From contig JBBQNK010000021.1 of the NCBI GenBank assembly GCA_038329865.1, positions 11,940-75,939 on the forward strand: a DNA stretch of 64,000 nt, read 5' to 3'. Position 1 is the stretch's first letter. Each line of letters begins with the position of its first letter. Shown one piece after another: positions 56,479-63,925 of this stretch. Source of the stretch: JANMES01 sp038329865 (GTDB lineage: Bacteria > Planctomycetota > Phycisphaerae > Tepidisphaerales > Tepidisphaeraceae). The translations under genes and the position numbers were made by a program. The notes under the pieces are model-generated. The model worked only from the letters and a program-made list of their open reading frames with translations. It had not been told where the DNA came from and did no database searches.

Positions 56479-57819
56479 TTAAGACCCCTGGCCGCGCGGC
56501 AACCGCACCCGGATCTTTTCTTCCAGCAAGTTCAGGTGCATTCGAAGCTGATACAGGTCTTCCATGTAAGAAAGCGGCACGTGCACGCTTCGTACCTCGT
56601 CTTCGATCCGGCCGATCTGCTCGAGGTGCGCATTGAGCGTCGCAGGTACGGCGTCGGCGACGACTTTTTCGTCGATGGCGCGAATCTGCTTGTACCACCG
56701 GTAAATCCGCGACCGAATCCGCCAGCGGTAGAGCGACGGCGCGAACCGCACGAGCGGAATCAGCAATGTCGCCAGCGGCAGGAGCATGATCAGGATGCGG
56801 TCGAGGAATGAAGCCAGCCAAAACGGGAACAGCCGCTGCATGATCGACGGGCCGTACGCGAGATAGTGCTCGGATTCCTTGGCGATGGGGACTTCGAGGT
56901 ATCGCGCCGAGGGGAATTGGCCGGGGTCGCACAGAAGCGTTCCGCTTCGGTTAATTTGCGTTGCCGACATCGCGCCGAGCAGTACGAGCGATTTGTGGGC
57001 TGACTCGCGAGCCACCAATATCGCAGCCGGCGCAACGAGCTCGACTTCTTCCTGTGGCAGATGTTTCGCGAGATCAATCGATCCGGGATAAAGCGTGACC
57101 GGCGAAAGAAATTGCCGCGTCCGCGCCATCGCCTTGGCCTGCACAAGGCTGGCCAGCGCGATGTTCGGCGACTGAATCAGCTCATGAATCATCGGCGAGT
57201 CCGGCGAGGCGATGAAAATCGCTGCGTCGATCTCGCCGGCCTTGAGCGCACTCACCGCCTGCGCGCCGCCTGTTGGCAAAAGCAATTTCGGATCGTTCGG
57301 CACACCGCAATCTGAAAGCAGGAGCAGCGCGAGCGATTGCGTTCCACTCCCGTTCTCGCCGATCGCGACTCGTCGGCCTGCCAACTGTGATAAATACCCC
57401 AGTGGCGCGGGGCTCTTGTCGAATCGGTAAAACACCCACATCGGCTCGAGATACAAACTCGCGATGCCTTCAATCTTCTTCTTTACAAGTGGATCGCTCG
57501 GCAGCGTGCCGCCCTGGACGATCGCCAGATCGACATCGCCGTCCGGTTGAAGCAGGGCCTGGTAATTCTCCACCGAGCCGGCCGACGGGCGAACCGCTAA
57601 ATCGATCCCATTCTGCTTGAAGATTTCTGCGTACTTTTTCGCCACCGCGTAGTAAGCGCCGTCCTCACGACCGGTGATGATCACCGCATGTTTTGGCGGG
57701 GCCGGTTCCACGAGCTTGGCCGACAGCCAGAAAACGCCGATCACCAGCAGCAGCATCAAACCCCAGAATGACAGGAAGCTTTTGATGGTTCGGAGCCGGT
57801 ACGAAGAAGAATTCGACAT
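56479..57819 (-). CDS. TAXI-type solute-binding protein with membrane anchors
   Basis: A 446-residue protein. An N-terminal membrane helix (about 15-33) leads into a TAXI/NMT1-type binding domain (about 42-330): TGREDGAYYAVAKKYAEIF, RPSAGSVENYQALLQPDGDV and GENGSGTQSLALLLLSDCG are typical. A second membrane segment (about 343-368) and a cytoplasmic helical tail follow, not usual for soluble TRAP binding proteins. No TRAP permease gene is adjacent, so it may be a sensor or act with a distant transporter. Confidence 0.8.
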   Translation of the reverse strand: MSNSSSYRLRTIKSFLSFWGLMLLLVIGVFWLSAKLVEPAPPKHAVIITGREDGAYYAVAKKYAEIFKQNGIDLAVRPSAGSVENYQALLQPDGDVDLAIVQGGTLPSDPLVKKKIEGIASLYLEPMWVFYRFDKSPAPLGYLSQLAGRRVAIGENGSGTQSLALLLLSDCGVPNDPKLLLPTGGAQAVSALKAGEIDAAIFIASPDSPMIHELIQSPNIALASLVQAKAMARTRQFLSPVTLYPGSIDLAKHLPQEEVELVAPAAILVARESAHKSLVLLGAMSATQINRSGTLLCDPGQFPSARYLEVPIAKESEHYLAYGPSIMQRLFPFWLASFLDRILIMLLPLATLLIPLVRFAPSLYRWRIRSRIYRWYKQIRAIDEKVVADAVPATLNAHLEQIGRIEDEVRSVHVPLSYMEDLYQLRMHLNLLEEKIRVRLPRGQGS

Positions 57820-57868
57820 GGCAAATCTCCAGGCGCAGCGTGCGAATCGGTCACGATGGCGATGATAA

Positions 57869-57898
57869 CAAAAAAGCCCGGCCTGTGACGGCCGGGCT
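57869..57898 (-). terminator. intrinsic terminator after the DUF481 gene
   Basis: On the minus strand AGCCCGGCC (57890-57898) pairs with 57875-57883, followed by a T-run; it lies 27 nt past the DUF481 stop. Confidence 0.9.
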
Positions 57899-57924
57899 CA
57901 TTTCCGCGCGAGCTTTCCTCTCGA

Positions 57925-58941
57925 TTAGAACTTCCAGCCCACGCCGAAAATGTACTGAATATCGTCCTTCAACTTGCCCGGTGCCGGCTGGGAATTGTAG
58001 GTGAGCACCACCTTCCCCTCGACGAAGAATGAGTCGGTGATATCCGCCCGCACGCCGGCGTCGGTGTTGATGAGATACCCGCTGCCCGCCTGCAGGCCGG
58101 GGATGTATTCCAAGTTGTGGATGAACTTCACTTTGGTCGCCAGAGTTTTGTCGAAGTGGTACGCCAGCCGTGCGGCGATTTCTTCCTTCGTGCTTTGCGT
58201 GCTGTAATCTTCGTAGATCCAGGCAAGGCCGCCTTCAGTATTGAAATTCAGCGTCGGCGATTCCACCCATTGGTAACCCACGCCCACGCCGGGGATGAAC
58301 CGCAGGTTCAAATCCTGAATACGATCGTGCGCGACCAATGCGTTGGCGAAGACGTACCACTTGGTGTCTTGAACGAAATAATCGTACTTGCCCTGGGTGG
58401 TCCAGTTATCCATGGATGTTACTTTGACGCCGGTGTCCTGGTCCTTCTCCCGGCCGAAATTGTACGAACCGCTGGCGGTGATGCGGTCGTCTTCGGCGCG
58501 ACGAAGCAGGTCGAAGCCGGCGTGATATTGGTCGGTAAAGGTATTGCCGCGGGTGATCACCGCGCCGGCGGTCACGCTGCCGGTCCATTTCACGGGCGGG
58601 GGGTTGATCTGCTTGATCTTGTCGAAGGAAAACGACTGCGCCTTCACCGCGCCGTCGGCCACGCCGACACTTCCTACCTCGGCAGGCACGGCGTTTTGCT
58701 TGATGACCGTGCCGTCTTTCAGTTTCAGCTCGATCGGCTCGTCGGTGCTGAACGTTTTTACGTCGCTAAGGTTTACGGTGACGGTGCCGGCGGTGTCGGT
58801 CTTGATCGAGAGCTTCTTCCCATCATATTCCTGGATCTTGCCCGTCAGCACGTCGCCGTTCTTAAATTCAACCTTGTCCGCCAGTACTGCGGCGCCAGAA
58901 AGGCAGACAACGGCTGCGAACGACACAACTTTTGTGCGCAT
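57925..58941 (-). CDS. DUF481-family outer-membrane protein
   Basis: A 338-residue outer-membrane protein related to YdiY. Residues 1-21 are a signal peptide (VVSFAAVVCLSGAAVLA). Residues 22-110 form small beta repeats (FKNGDVLTGKIQEYDGKKLS, LKLKDGTVIKQNAV) like a tandem Sm-like domain. Residues 120-338 are the DUF481 barrel (WTGSVTAGAVITRGNTFTDQ, YQWVESPTLNFNTEGGLAW), ending in FGVGWKF with the terminal aromatic typical of barrels. AGGAG lies about 5 nt before the ATG. It is a single gene with its own terminator. Confidence 0.88.
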   Translation of the reverse strand: MRTKVVSFAAVVCLSGAAVLADKVEFKNGDVLTGKIQEYDGKKLSIKTDTAGTVTVNLSDVKTFSTDEPIELKLKDGTVIKQNAVPAEVGSVGVADGAVKAQSFSFDKIKQINPPPVKWTGSVTAGAVITRGNTFTDQYHAGFDLLRRAEDDRITASGSYNFGREKDQDTGVKVTSMDNWTTQGKYDYFVQDTKWYVFANALVAHDRIQDLNLRFIPGVGVGYQWVESPTLNFNTEGGLAWIYEDYSTQSTKEEIAARLAYHFDKTLATKVKFIHNLEYIPGLQAGSGYLINTDAGVRADITDSFFVEGKVVLTYNSQPAPGKLKDDIQYIFGVGWKF

Positions 58942-58998
58942 CTAAACTCCTGAGGTGTGGGAAACGGTTCGTTTTCTCAATCCGCCAAGATTGATTCG

Positions 58999-59442
58999 TT
59001 AAGCGCGAACCTTAAGCAGGTCGCGAATTTCCGTAAGCAGTGATTCTTCCTTCGTCGGCGCCGGCGGGGTGGAAGGGGCGACTTCTTCCTTGCGACGCAT
59101 ATTGTTGATGACTTTCACCACCAGGAAGATGGCCAGCGCCTGAATGAAGAAGTTGATCAGTGCGTTAATCAGGTTGCCATAGCTGATGACCAGATCATGA
59201 TCGAATTTCTTGCCAGTGATCGGATGAGCAACATCTTTTGCAAGCATGACGATGTGCTTGTCGGAAAAATCGAGCCCACCCATCAGGTAACCCAGCGGCG
59301 GGCTGATGACGTCCTTCACCAGCGAACTGACCACTGCCCCGAACGCCACGCCGACAATCAAGCCCACGGCCAAATCGACCATGTTGCCTTTCAACGCGAA
59401 TGTCTTGAACTCGGCGAGTAGGCCTTTTGGATTGAGACTCAT
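58999..59442 (-). CDS. mscL: large-conductance mechanosensitive channel
   Basis: A 147-residue MscL. The first membrane helix carries NMVDLAVGLIVGVAFGAVV, the signature of the pore helix; the second is near 84-104 (LINALINFFIQALAIFLVV). The C-terminal helix with RRKEE follows, then a Pro-rich linker and a terminal helix. It forms a homopentamer that opens under membrane tension on osmotic downshift. AGGAG precedes the ATG. Confidence 0.95.
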   Translation of the reverse strand: MSLNPKGLLAEFKTFALKGNMVDLAVGLIVGVAFGAVVSSLVKDVISPPLGYLMGGLDFSDKHIVMLAKDVAHPITGKKFDHDLVISYGNLINALINFFIQALAIFLVVKVINNMRRKEEVAPSTPPAPTKEESLLTEIRDLLKVRA

Positions 59443-59630
59443 GATGCACTCCTAAAAACAACTGGGACGGCGGTTCGTATCGTCAACGACGGGGTGTATT
59501 GTTGAATCTTGGCGGCTGAAAACGCAAGTCAATCTGCCTCACGCAACAACTGCGCGGCAAGCTGCGCAAGCGTGCGAGTTATCGGCTATAAAAATTGCAG
59601 ATGAAACTGACCGGCTGCGTGCGGAAAGCG

Positions 59631-59636
59631 TATAAT
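59631..59636 (+). promoter_or_regulatory. -10 element for the helical lipoprotein gene
   Basis: Perfect TATAAT about 65 nt before ATG 59702; -35 weak. A GAGGAG Shine-Dalgarno site precedes the ATG. Confidence 0.5.
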
Positions 59637-59701
59637 CGATATTGGGTCTAAGAATTCTACAGGGGGAATTCATCAGGGGTTAATTTATAGAGGAGATCGT
59701 T

Positions 59702-60190
59702 ATGCGTGGAATGGAAACAAGTGCTGCTGTGCTGATCGCCGTGGCGGCAATGGTCGGATGTGACAGCAAATCCGAAGACAAAACGCCCGCCCCGACAGTG
59801 GTGGTGCCGAGCACGGCCGACAAGATGAAGGACTCAATGTCCAAGGCCGCCGATGCGACGAAGGACACCATGTCCAAAGCCGCCGACGCCACAAAAGAAA
59901 AGGCCGCCGATATGAAGGACGCGACCGTCAACGGCGCGACCGATGCGAAGAACAACATGGTCAGCGCCGCAACCGACGCGAAGGAAACGATCGTCGCCAA
60001 AGCGCAGGACTATTACGACAAAGCCAAGTCGTACATCGACTCCAAGAACATGACCGGCGCATCGGACATGATGGACAAGCTGGAAGCGATCAAGGCGCAG
60101 CTCCCGGCCGAGTGGTCGGCGAAAGTTACCGAGCTGAAAGACATGTACGCCAAGGCCAAGGCGAGCCTGACGCCCACCACGCAACCGTAG
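59702..60190 (+). CDS. lipoprotein with amphipathic 11-residue repeats
   Basis: A 162-residue lipoprotein. The lipobox VAAMVGC ends the signal near residue 20. Residues 38-110 are repeats of Lys/Ala/Asp-rich units (DKMKDSMSKAADATKDTMSK, KAADATKEKAADMKDATVNG), which form long amphipathic helices like LEA or apolipoprotein repeats. Such proteins coat membranes or peptidoglycan, or protect from drying; the role here is unknown. GAGGAG precedes the ATG, and TATAAT lies upstream. A large hairpin follows the stop. Confidence 0.8.
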   Translation: MRGMETSAAVLIAVAAMVGCDSKSEDKTPAPTVVVPSTADKMKDSMSKAADATKDTMSKAADATKEKAADMKDATVNGATDAKNNMVSAATDAKETIVAKAQDYYDKAKSYIDSKNMTGASDMMDKLEAIKAQLPAEWSAKVTELKDMYAKAKASLTPTTQP

Positions 60191-60200
60191 TATCTCCATG

Positions 60201-60242
60201 GTCGCGGAGGCGCGAGGGGATTGACCCTTGCGCCTCCGCGAC
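60201..60242. terminator. 13-bp hairpin after the lipoprotein gene
   Basis: GTCGCGGAGGCGC (60201-60213) pairs perfectly with 60230-60242, and AGGG/CCCT extend the stem inside. Only a short T-run follows. Confidence 0.7.
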
Positions 60243-60295
60243 TGCTTTTGAAGTCCCCGCCAGAAAAATCTGTTTTTGAAGAGCTCGGTATAGAA

Positions 60296-60325
60296 TTGAC
60301 AGTCCCCCGCTGTGTGGGCTAGCCT
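60296..60325 (+). promoter_or_regulatory. sigma-70 promoter upstream of rnc
   Basis: Perfect -35 TTGACA (60296-60301), 18-bp spacer, TAGCCT (60320-60325). It gives a leader of about 170 nt to GTG 60502. Confidence 0.45.
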
Positions 60326-60501
60326 AGCGTCGCATCGAATGGATCGCGGCGTGAAGTTTTCGCACTGATCGATTGGCAGGGAATTCCAGTTTCGCTGACC
60401 GGCGGTTTTGGGTGGCCGCTCATCGAAATTCGCATTCCTCCGATCGCCGTGCCTTTCACGTCTACCGATCCGCACCGAAAAATCTTTACCGGCAGGTTGG
60501 C

Positions 60502-61251
60502 GTGAATCCACAACTCCGCGAAAAGGCCGAGGCCATTCTCGGCTACACTTTTAAGAACGAAGCACTCCTCCTCGAATCGCTTACCCACGCGTCGATCGCC
60601 GACAATCGGCTCAACAGCAACGAGCGCATGGAATTTTTAGGCGACGCCGTGCTCGACCTGGTCGTGTGCGAGGCGCTCTACCTGAAGTTCCCGCACTACC
60701 TTGAAGGCGATCTGACGAAGGTGAAGTCGGCCGTCGTCTCGCGACGCACCTGCGCGGAAGTTTCCAACGAGACGGGACTGACCGACCTGCTCATCATCGG
60801 CAAAGGAATCAGCAGCCGCGAGCTCATGCCCAGCAGCTTGGCGGCGGCGGTGTACGAGTCGATCGTCGCGGCGCTTTATCTCGACGGCGGGTTTGACGTC
60901 GTGAAAGAATACGTGTTGCGCACGATGACGCCGAAGATCAACGATATCGCCAGCAACTCCCACCAGCAGAATTACAAGGCCCTGCTCCAGCAGCACGCGC
61001 AGCAGGTGCTCAATGCCACGCCGATCTATGAGCTAATGGACGAGAAGGGTCCCGATCACAGCAAGTGCTTCGAGGTGGCCGTCAACGTTGACGGCCGGCT
61101 CTTCACGCCTGCGTGGGGTCCGAACAAAAAACAGGCCGAGCAGAAGGCGGCGCTTCTGGCGCTGGAAGAACTCGGCGTGCTCGATGCGAAGGAAGTCGAT
61201 AAGGCGATTGACGAGATTGTGGAGAACGATCCGGACAGCGCGAGCAAATAG
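60502..61251 (+). CDS. rnc: ribonuclease III
   Basis: A 249-residue double-strand-specific endoribonuclease that matures rRNA and cleaves structured RNAs. The RNase III signature NERMEFLGDAVLDL carries Glu41, Glu44 and Asp48. The second metal-site motif reads AAAVYESIVAALYLDGG: the Glu is present, but the Asp three residues before it is Ala. A double-stranded RNA-binding domain spans about 155-225 (NYKALLQQHAQQ, NKKQAEQKAALLALEEL). The start is GTG with CAGG nearby; it fits family N termini (NPQLREKAEAILGYTF), while the frame back to 60373 does not. Confidence 0.92.
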   Translation: MNPQLREKAEAILGYTFKNEALLLESLTHASIADNRLNSNERMEFLGDAVLDLVVCEALYLKFPHYLEGDLTKVKSAVVSRRTCAEVSNETGLTDLLIIGKGISSRELMPSSLAAAVYESIVAALYLDGGFDVVKEYVLRTMTPKINDIASNSHQQNYKALLQQHAQQVLNATPIYELMDEKGPDHSKCFEVAVNVDGRLFTPAWGPNKKQAEQKAALLALEELGVLDAKEVDKAIDEIVENDPDSASK

Positions 61252-61259
61252 AAGAGTTT

Positions 61260-61344
61260 TTAGCCACAGATGGGGCACAGATTTGCACAGATGAAGAGAA
61301 GAACATTTTTTATCTGTGTTTATCTGTGTCCCATCTGTGGCTAA
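61260..61344. repeat. inverted repeat with the CACAGAT word
   Basis: Three CACAGAT units on the left (61260-61292) pair, with a few mismatches, with ATCTGTG units on the right (61312-61344). It fills the gap between rnc and the oxidoreductase gene. Confidence 0.85.
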
Positions 61345-61365
61345 ATCGATTTTGAAAGGACAAGG

Positions 61366-62403
61366 ATGTCAGCAGTTACGAAGGTAGGAATCGCCGGTGC
61401 CGGTTGGCCGGGGAATAAGCATGCCGAGGGGTATCGCGGGGCGGGTGGGTTTCAGATCGTCGCGGTGGCGGATTTGATTCCGGATCGGCGGGTGAAATTC
61501 AAGGCGGCCTTCGGCGTGCCGGCGGAATTCGCCGAAGCCTCTGACCTCATCAAAGATAAATCGATCGACGCGATCAGCATCTGCCTGCCGAACCATCTGC
61601 ACGCGCCGATCGCGCTGGCGGCCCTTCGCGCCGGCAAGCACGTGGTGATCGAAACGCCGCCGGCGCTCTCGGCCACCGAAGCGCGGAAGATCGAAGCCGC
61701 CGCCGCGAAGAACGGCAAGCTTGTGCTCTACGCCAACCAGCGCCGCTTCGGCGCGAGCGAACTGGCCGCCAAGCAGACCATCGACAAAGGCTACGCCGGC
61801 GACGTCTACCACGCCCGCGCGGTCTGGACGCGCACGCGCGGCGTGCCGATCGGCACCGGCTGGTACACCGATAAAACCAAGTCCGGCGGCGGGGCGATGA
61901 TCGACCTCGGCACGCACCTGCTCGATCTCGCCTGGCATCTTATCGGCCAGCCCAAACCGCTGACTGCTTTCGCCGTCACCCATCAAAAGCACAAAAAACT
62001 GGTGGCCGACACGATCACGCATGATGTGGAAGACGCCGCGTTCGCCCTCGTGCGCTGCGAAGGCGGAAAATCGATCGAACTCGCGACCAGCTGGGCCGCC
62101 AACCAACCGCCGAGCCAGAACGGCACCGTCTGCCGGCTGTACGGCGATCTGGGATCGGTCGAGGTCTACACGCCGACCGGCGCGATGCTGTATCGAGGCT
62201 TCGACGCGACCGGCAACAACAAGGCCGTCCCGCTCAAGCCGCCGAAAGTCGGCGGGCACATCGCGTTGATGCGCCACTTCCGCCAATGCCTGCTCGGCAA
62301 GGCGCAGCCGATGATCGGCCCGGTGCAGGGCGTGTTGCTGATGCAAATGATCGACGCGATCTACAAGAGCGCTCTTACTGGCAAGAGTGTCGAAATTAAG
62401 TAG
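61366..62403 (+). CDS. Gfo/Idh/MocA-family oxidoreductase, EKP Lys missing
   Basis: A 345-residue protein. Residues 5-110 form the NAD(P)-binding Rossmann fold (VGIAGAGWPGNKHAEGY), and 125-340 the GFO beta-sheet domain. The usual EKP motif reads VIETPPA: the Lys that contacts cofactor and substrate is Thr. The later motif GGGAMIDLGTHLLDLAWHL keeps Asp and His. So it may be a non-redox member, or use another residue. Substrate likely a sugar or cyclitol. AAGGAC precedes the ATG. It overlaps the next gene by 17 nt. Confidence 0.85.
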   Translation: MSAVTKVGIAGAGWPGNKHAEGYRGAGGFQIVAVADLIPDRRVKFKAAFGVPAEFAEASDLIKDKSIDAISICLPNHLHAPIALAALRAGKHVVIETPPALSATEARKIEAAAAKNGKLVLYANQRRFGASELAAKQTIDKGYAGDVYHARAVWTRTRGVPIGTGWYTDKTKSGGGAMIDLGTHLLDLAWHLIGQPKPLTAFAVTHQKHKKLVADTITHDVEDAAFALVRCEGGKSIELATSWAANQPPSQNGTVCRLYGDLGSVEVYTPTGAMLYRGFDATGNNKAVPLKPPKVGGHIALMRHFRQCLLGKAQPMIGPVQGVLLMQMIDAIYKSALTGKSVEIK

Positions 62404-62791
62404 GAGCACAGTTACGGACGAATCCCAAAGGCATACTCTCAGCTACGCGGCAGGCTCCCCACGTGATCCGAAGGACGAGGAGAGACTCGCGCGCCGTGGT
62501 CGATGGAGTATTGGGTTTGCAGCTGCAGCTTGGTTGAATCTCGTAATATTTTTGATTTGTTGGGGCATTGCGGACTCGAGGGGAACTAGCAGCTATTGGG
62601 TCGGTGCCACGATCATTTCGTTCCTGCTCGCCGTGTTACTGATGATCGCCAGCATGTATCAAGGATTCATCGCCACACTGGCTATCCGGCCCATGACACG
62701 GCGCAATGCATGGATTGGCATGAGCATGGCCTTTTTGCCGATCGCGCTTTTAGCGTTAATAGTTGTATTGCTCACTGCTAGCAGGCGGTAA
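62387..62791 (+). CDS. small membrane protein, start uncertain
   Basis: A protein of up to 134 residues with three membrane helices (about 43-62, 70-93 and 108-130). Function unknown. The only normal start is GTG 62387, inside the oxidoreductase gene and without a Shine-Dalgarno sequence. A strong TAGGAG lies further down, 7 nt before an in-frame ACG (about 62414), so initiation there at a non-standard codon is possible. A nested palindrome follows the stop. Confidence 0.55.
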   Translation: MSKLSRSTVTDESQRHTLSYAAGSPRDPKDEERLARRGRWSIGFAAAAWLNLVIFLICWGIADSRGTSSYWVGATIISFLLAVLLMIASMYQGFIATLAIRPMTRRNAWIGMSMAFLPIALLALIVVLLTASRR

Positions 62792-62798
62792 TGAATCT

Positions 62799-62868
62799 GT
62801 AGGGCATGCGATTGCATGCCGTTACTCGATACACCGGGGGCGTAACAGCATTCAATAGCATGCCCTAC
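62799..62868. repeat. nested palindromic element between convergent genes
   Basis: GTAGGGCATGC (62799-62809) pairs perfectly with 62858-62868. The left side also forms GCATGC-GATT-GCATGC, and GTTAC/GTAAC pair inside. Same architecture as at 22874-22944 and 28163-28232. It may end transcription from both sides. Confidence 0.75.
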
Positions 62869-62874
62869 GAATCC

Positions 62875-63795
62875 TTACCCTTCCGCCCCGCCCAGTTCGC
62901 GGTTCTGGAACATCCACATGCCGATCGAGAGCGCAAACGCCGCGTACATCACGCCGTGCAAAAACGCGATGCCGACGTACCCCCAGATCACGCCGAGCGG
63001 GGTGGCCGTCGGGTCGTGGGAGAAATACTCGCCAGCGATCGCGATCGGCTTGTAGATCGTCAGCTGTCGCAGGTCGAACGTTTCCAGATACGGCAGGATC
63101 ACGCTCATCACGTACGCGAAGCCTTTTACGATCACATTGCTATTGCCGAGCAGCGTGTTCGGGTCGTGGCCCCAGAACGGCGGGAGGAATCTCGTCAGAT
63201 TGCCCGCGATGTAGAGCAGGATCACCACCGGCATGTTCACGACGAGTGAGAAGCGAGTCGACATCGCCACGCCGAGCGCCGCCAGCACGCTCACCTGCAG
63301 CCAGATCATCACCAGCGACGGCAGCAGACCGGCCAGGTGCATTTTGCGGTATTCCCAGATCTGTGCGATCTCGCGCTCGTCCACCGTGTTGGTGCGGAGC
63401 ATGTAATCGCCCGGCAGCCGCAGCCAGGTGCAGAACATCAGGACCGCACCCAGGGCCGCGACGGCCAACAAAGCGCTCAGCACGATGCCGAGGTACTTGC
63501 CGAGCAGCACTTCCAGCTTACTGACCGGCTTGCTCATCAGAGTGAGCATCGTGCGGTCTTCGATTTCGTCAAAGATCGACCGGCTCGTCGCAAACAGCGT
63601 GGCCAGCAGTGTGATGAGCAGAATCACGTCGCAGCTGACTGATTTGAACATCACCAGGTCTTCGCCGAAGGTGAAGTAGGGGAGCAGCGAGAAGATGATC
63701 GTGACGGCCGCCCCGATCGTCAGCAGCAGCGCATAAATCGGTTGCACGATCGATTCGAGGAACGTGTGGCGAAGGATGACAAGCGTTCGATACAT
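62875..63795 (-). CDS. ABC-2-type transporter permease
   Basis: A 306-residue membrane protein with six or seven hydrophobic segments (about 18-45, 55-72, 103-128, 155-180, 190-212 and 275-298). The segment DEIEDRTMLTLMSKPVSKLEVLLGK after the second helix is typical of ABC-2 permeases of the Nat/YhaP type. It would export lipid, drug or polysaccharide with an ATPase; no ATPase gene is in the window, and the next gene downstream is convergent. A TAAAAT hexamer lies 9 nt before the ATG. Confidence 0.85.
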   Translation of the reverse strand: MYRTLVILRHTFLESIVQPIYALLLTIGAAVTIIFSLLPYFTFGEDLVMFKSVSCDVILLITLLATLFATSRSIFDEIEDRTMLTLMSKPVSKLEVLLGKYLGIVLSALLAVAALGAVLMFCTWLRLPGDYMLRTNTVDEREIAQIWEYRKMHLAGLLPSLVMIWLQVSVLAALGVAMSTRFSLVVNMPVVILLYIAGNLTRFLPPFWGHDPNTLLGNSNVIVKGFAYVMSVILPYLETFDLRQLTIYKPIAIAGEYFSHDPTATPLGVIWGYVGIAFLHGVMYAAFALSIGMWMFQNRELGGAEG

Positions 63796-63804
63796 GGGCC
63801 AGGG

Positions 63805-63810
63805 ATTTTA
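63805..63810 (-). promoter_or_regulatory. -10 box just ahead of the ABC-2 permease gene
   Basis: TAAAAT on the minus strand, 9 nt before ATG 63795; predicted leader 2-3 nt, no Shine-Dalgarno site. Confidence 0.45.
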
Positions 63811-63889
63811 GATCAGAGAAGGGCGGTTGGGAAGGAGCGGGGGAGATTTGCAATTGAAAGGGTGTAGCGCGCCCGCCGGGTAGATTTTG

Positions 63890-63895
63890 TATAAT
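63890..63895 (+). promoter_or_regulatory. -10 element of the gene at the right edge
   Basis: Perfect TATAAT about 30 nt before GTG 63926. Confidence 0.5.
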
Positions 63896-63925
63896 GTGCT
63901 GATAACCGCGGCATGGAGGCCACTC

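Larger units (their letters stand above)
60191..60501. other. intergenic region ahead of rnc
   Basis: No separate gene seen. It holds a 13-bp hairpin at 60201-60242 and a good promoter at 60296-60325. The rnc frame is open back to 60373 but without a plausible start until GTG 60502. Confidence 0.5.

Noticed and set aside
61369..62409. 346-codon minus-strand open frame opposite the Gfo/Idh/MocA gene
   Set aside because: Complement of a convincing Rossmann-fold gene; no domain.
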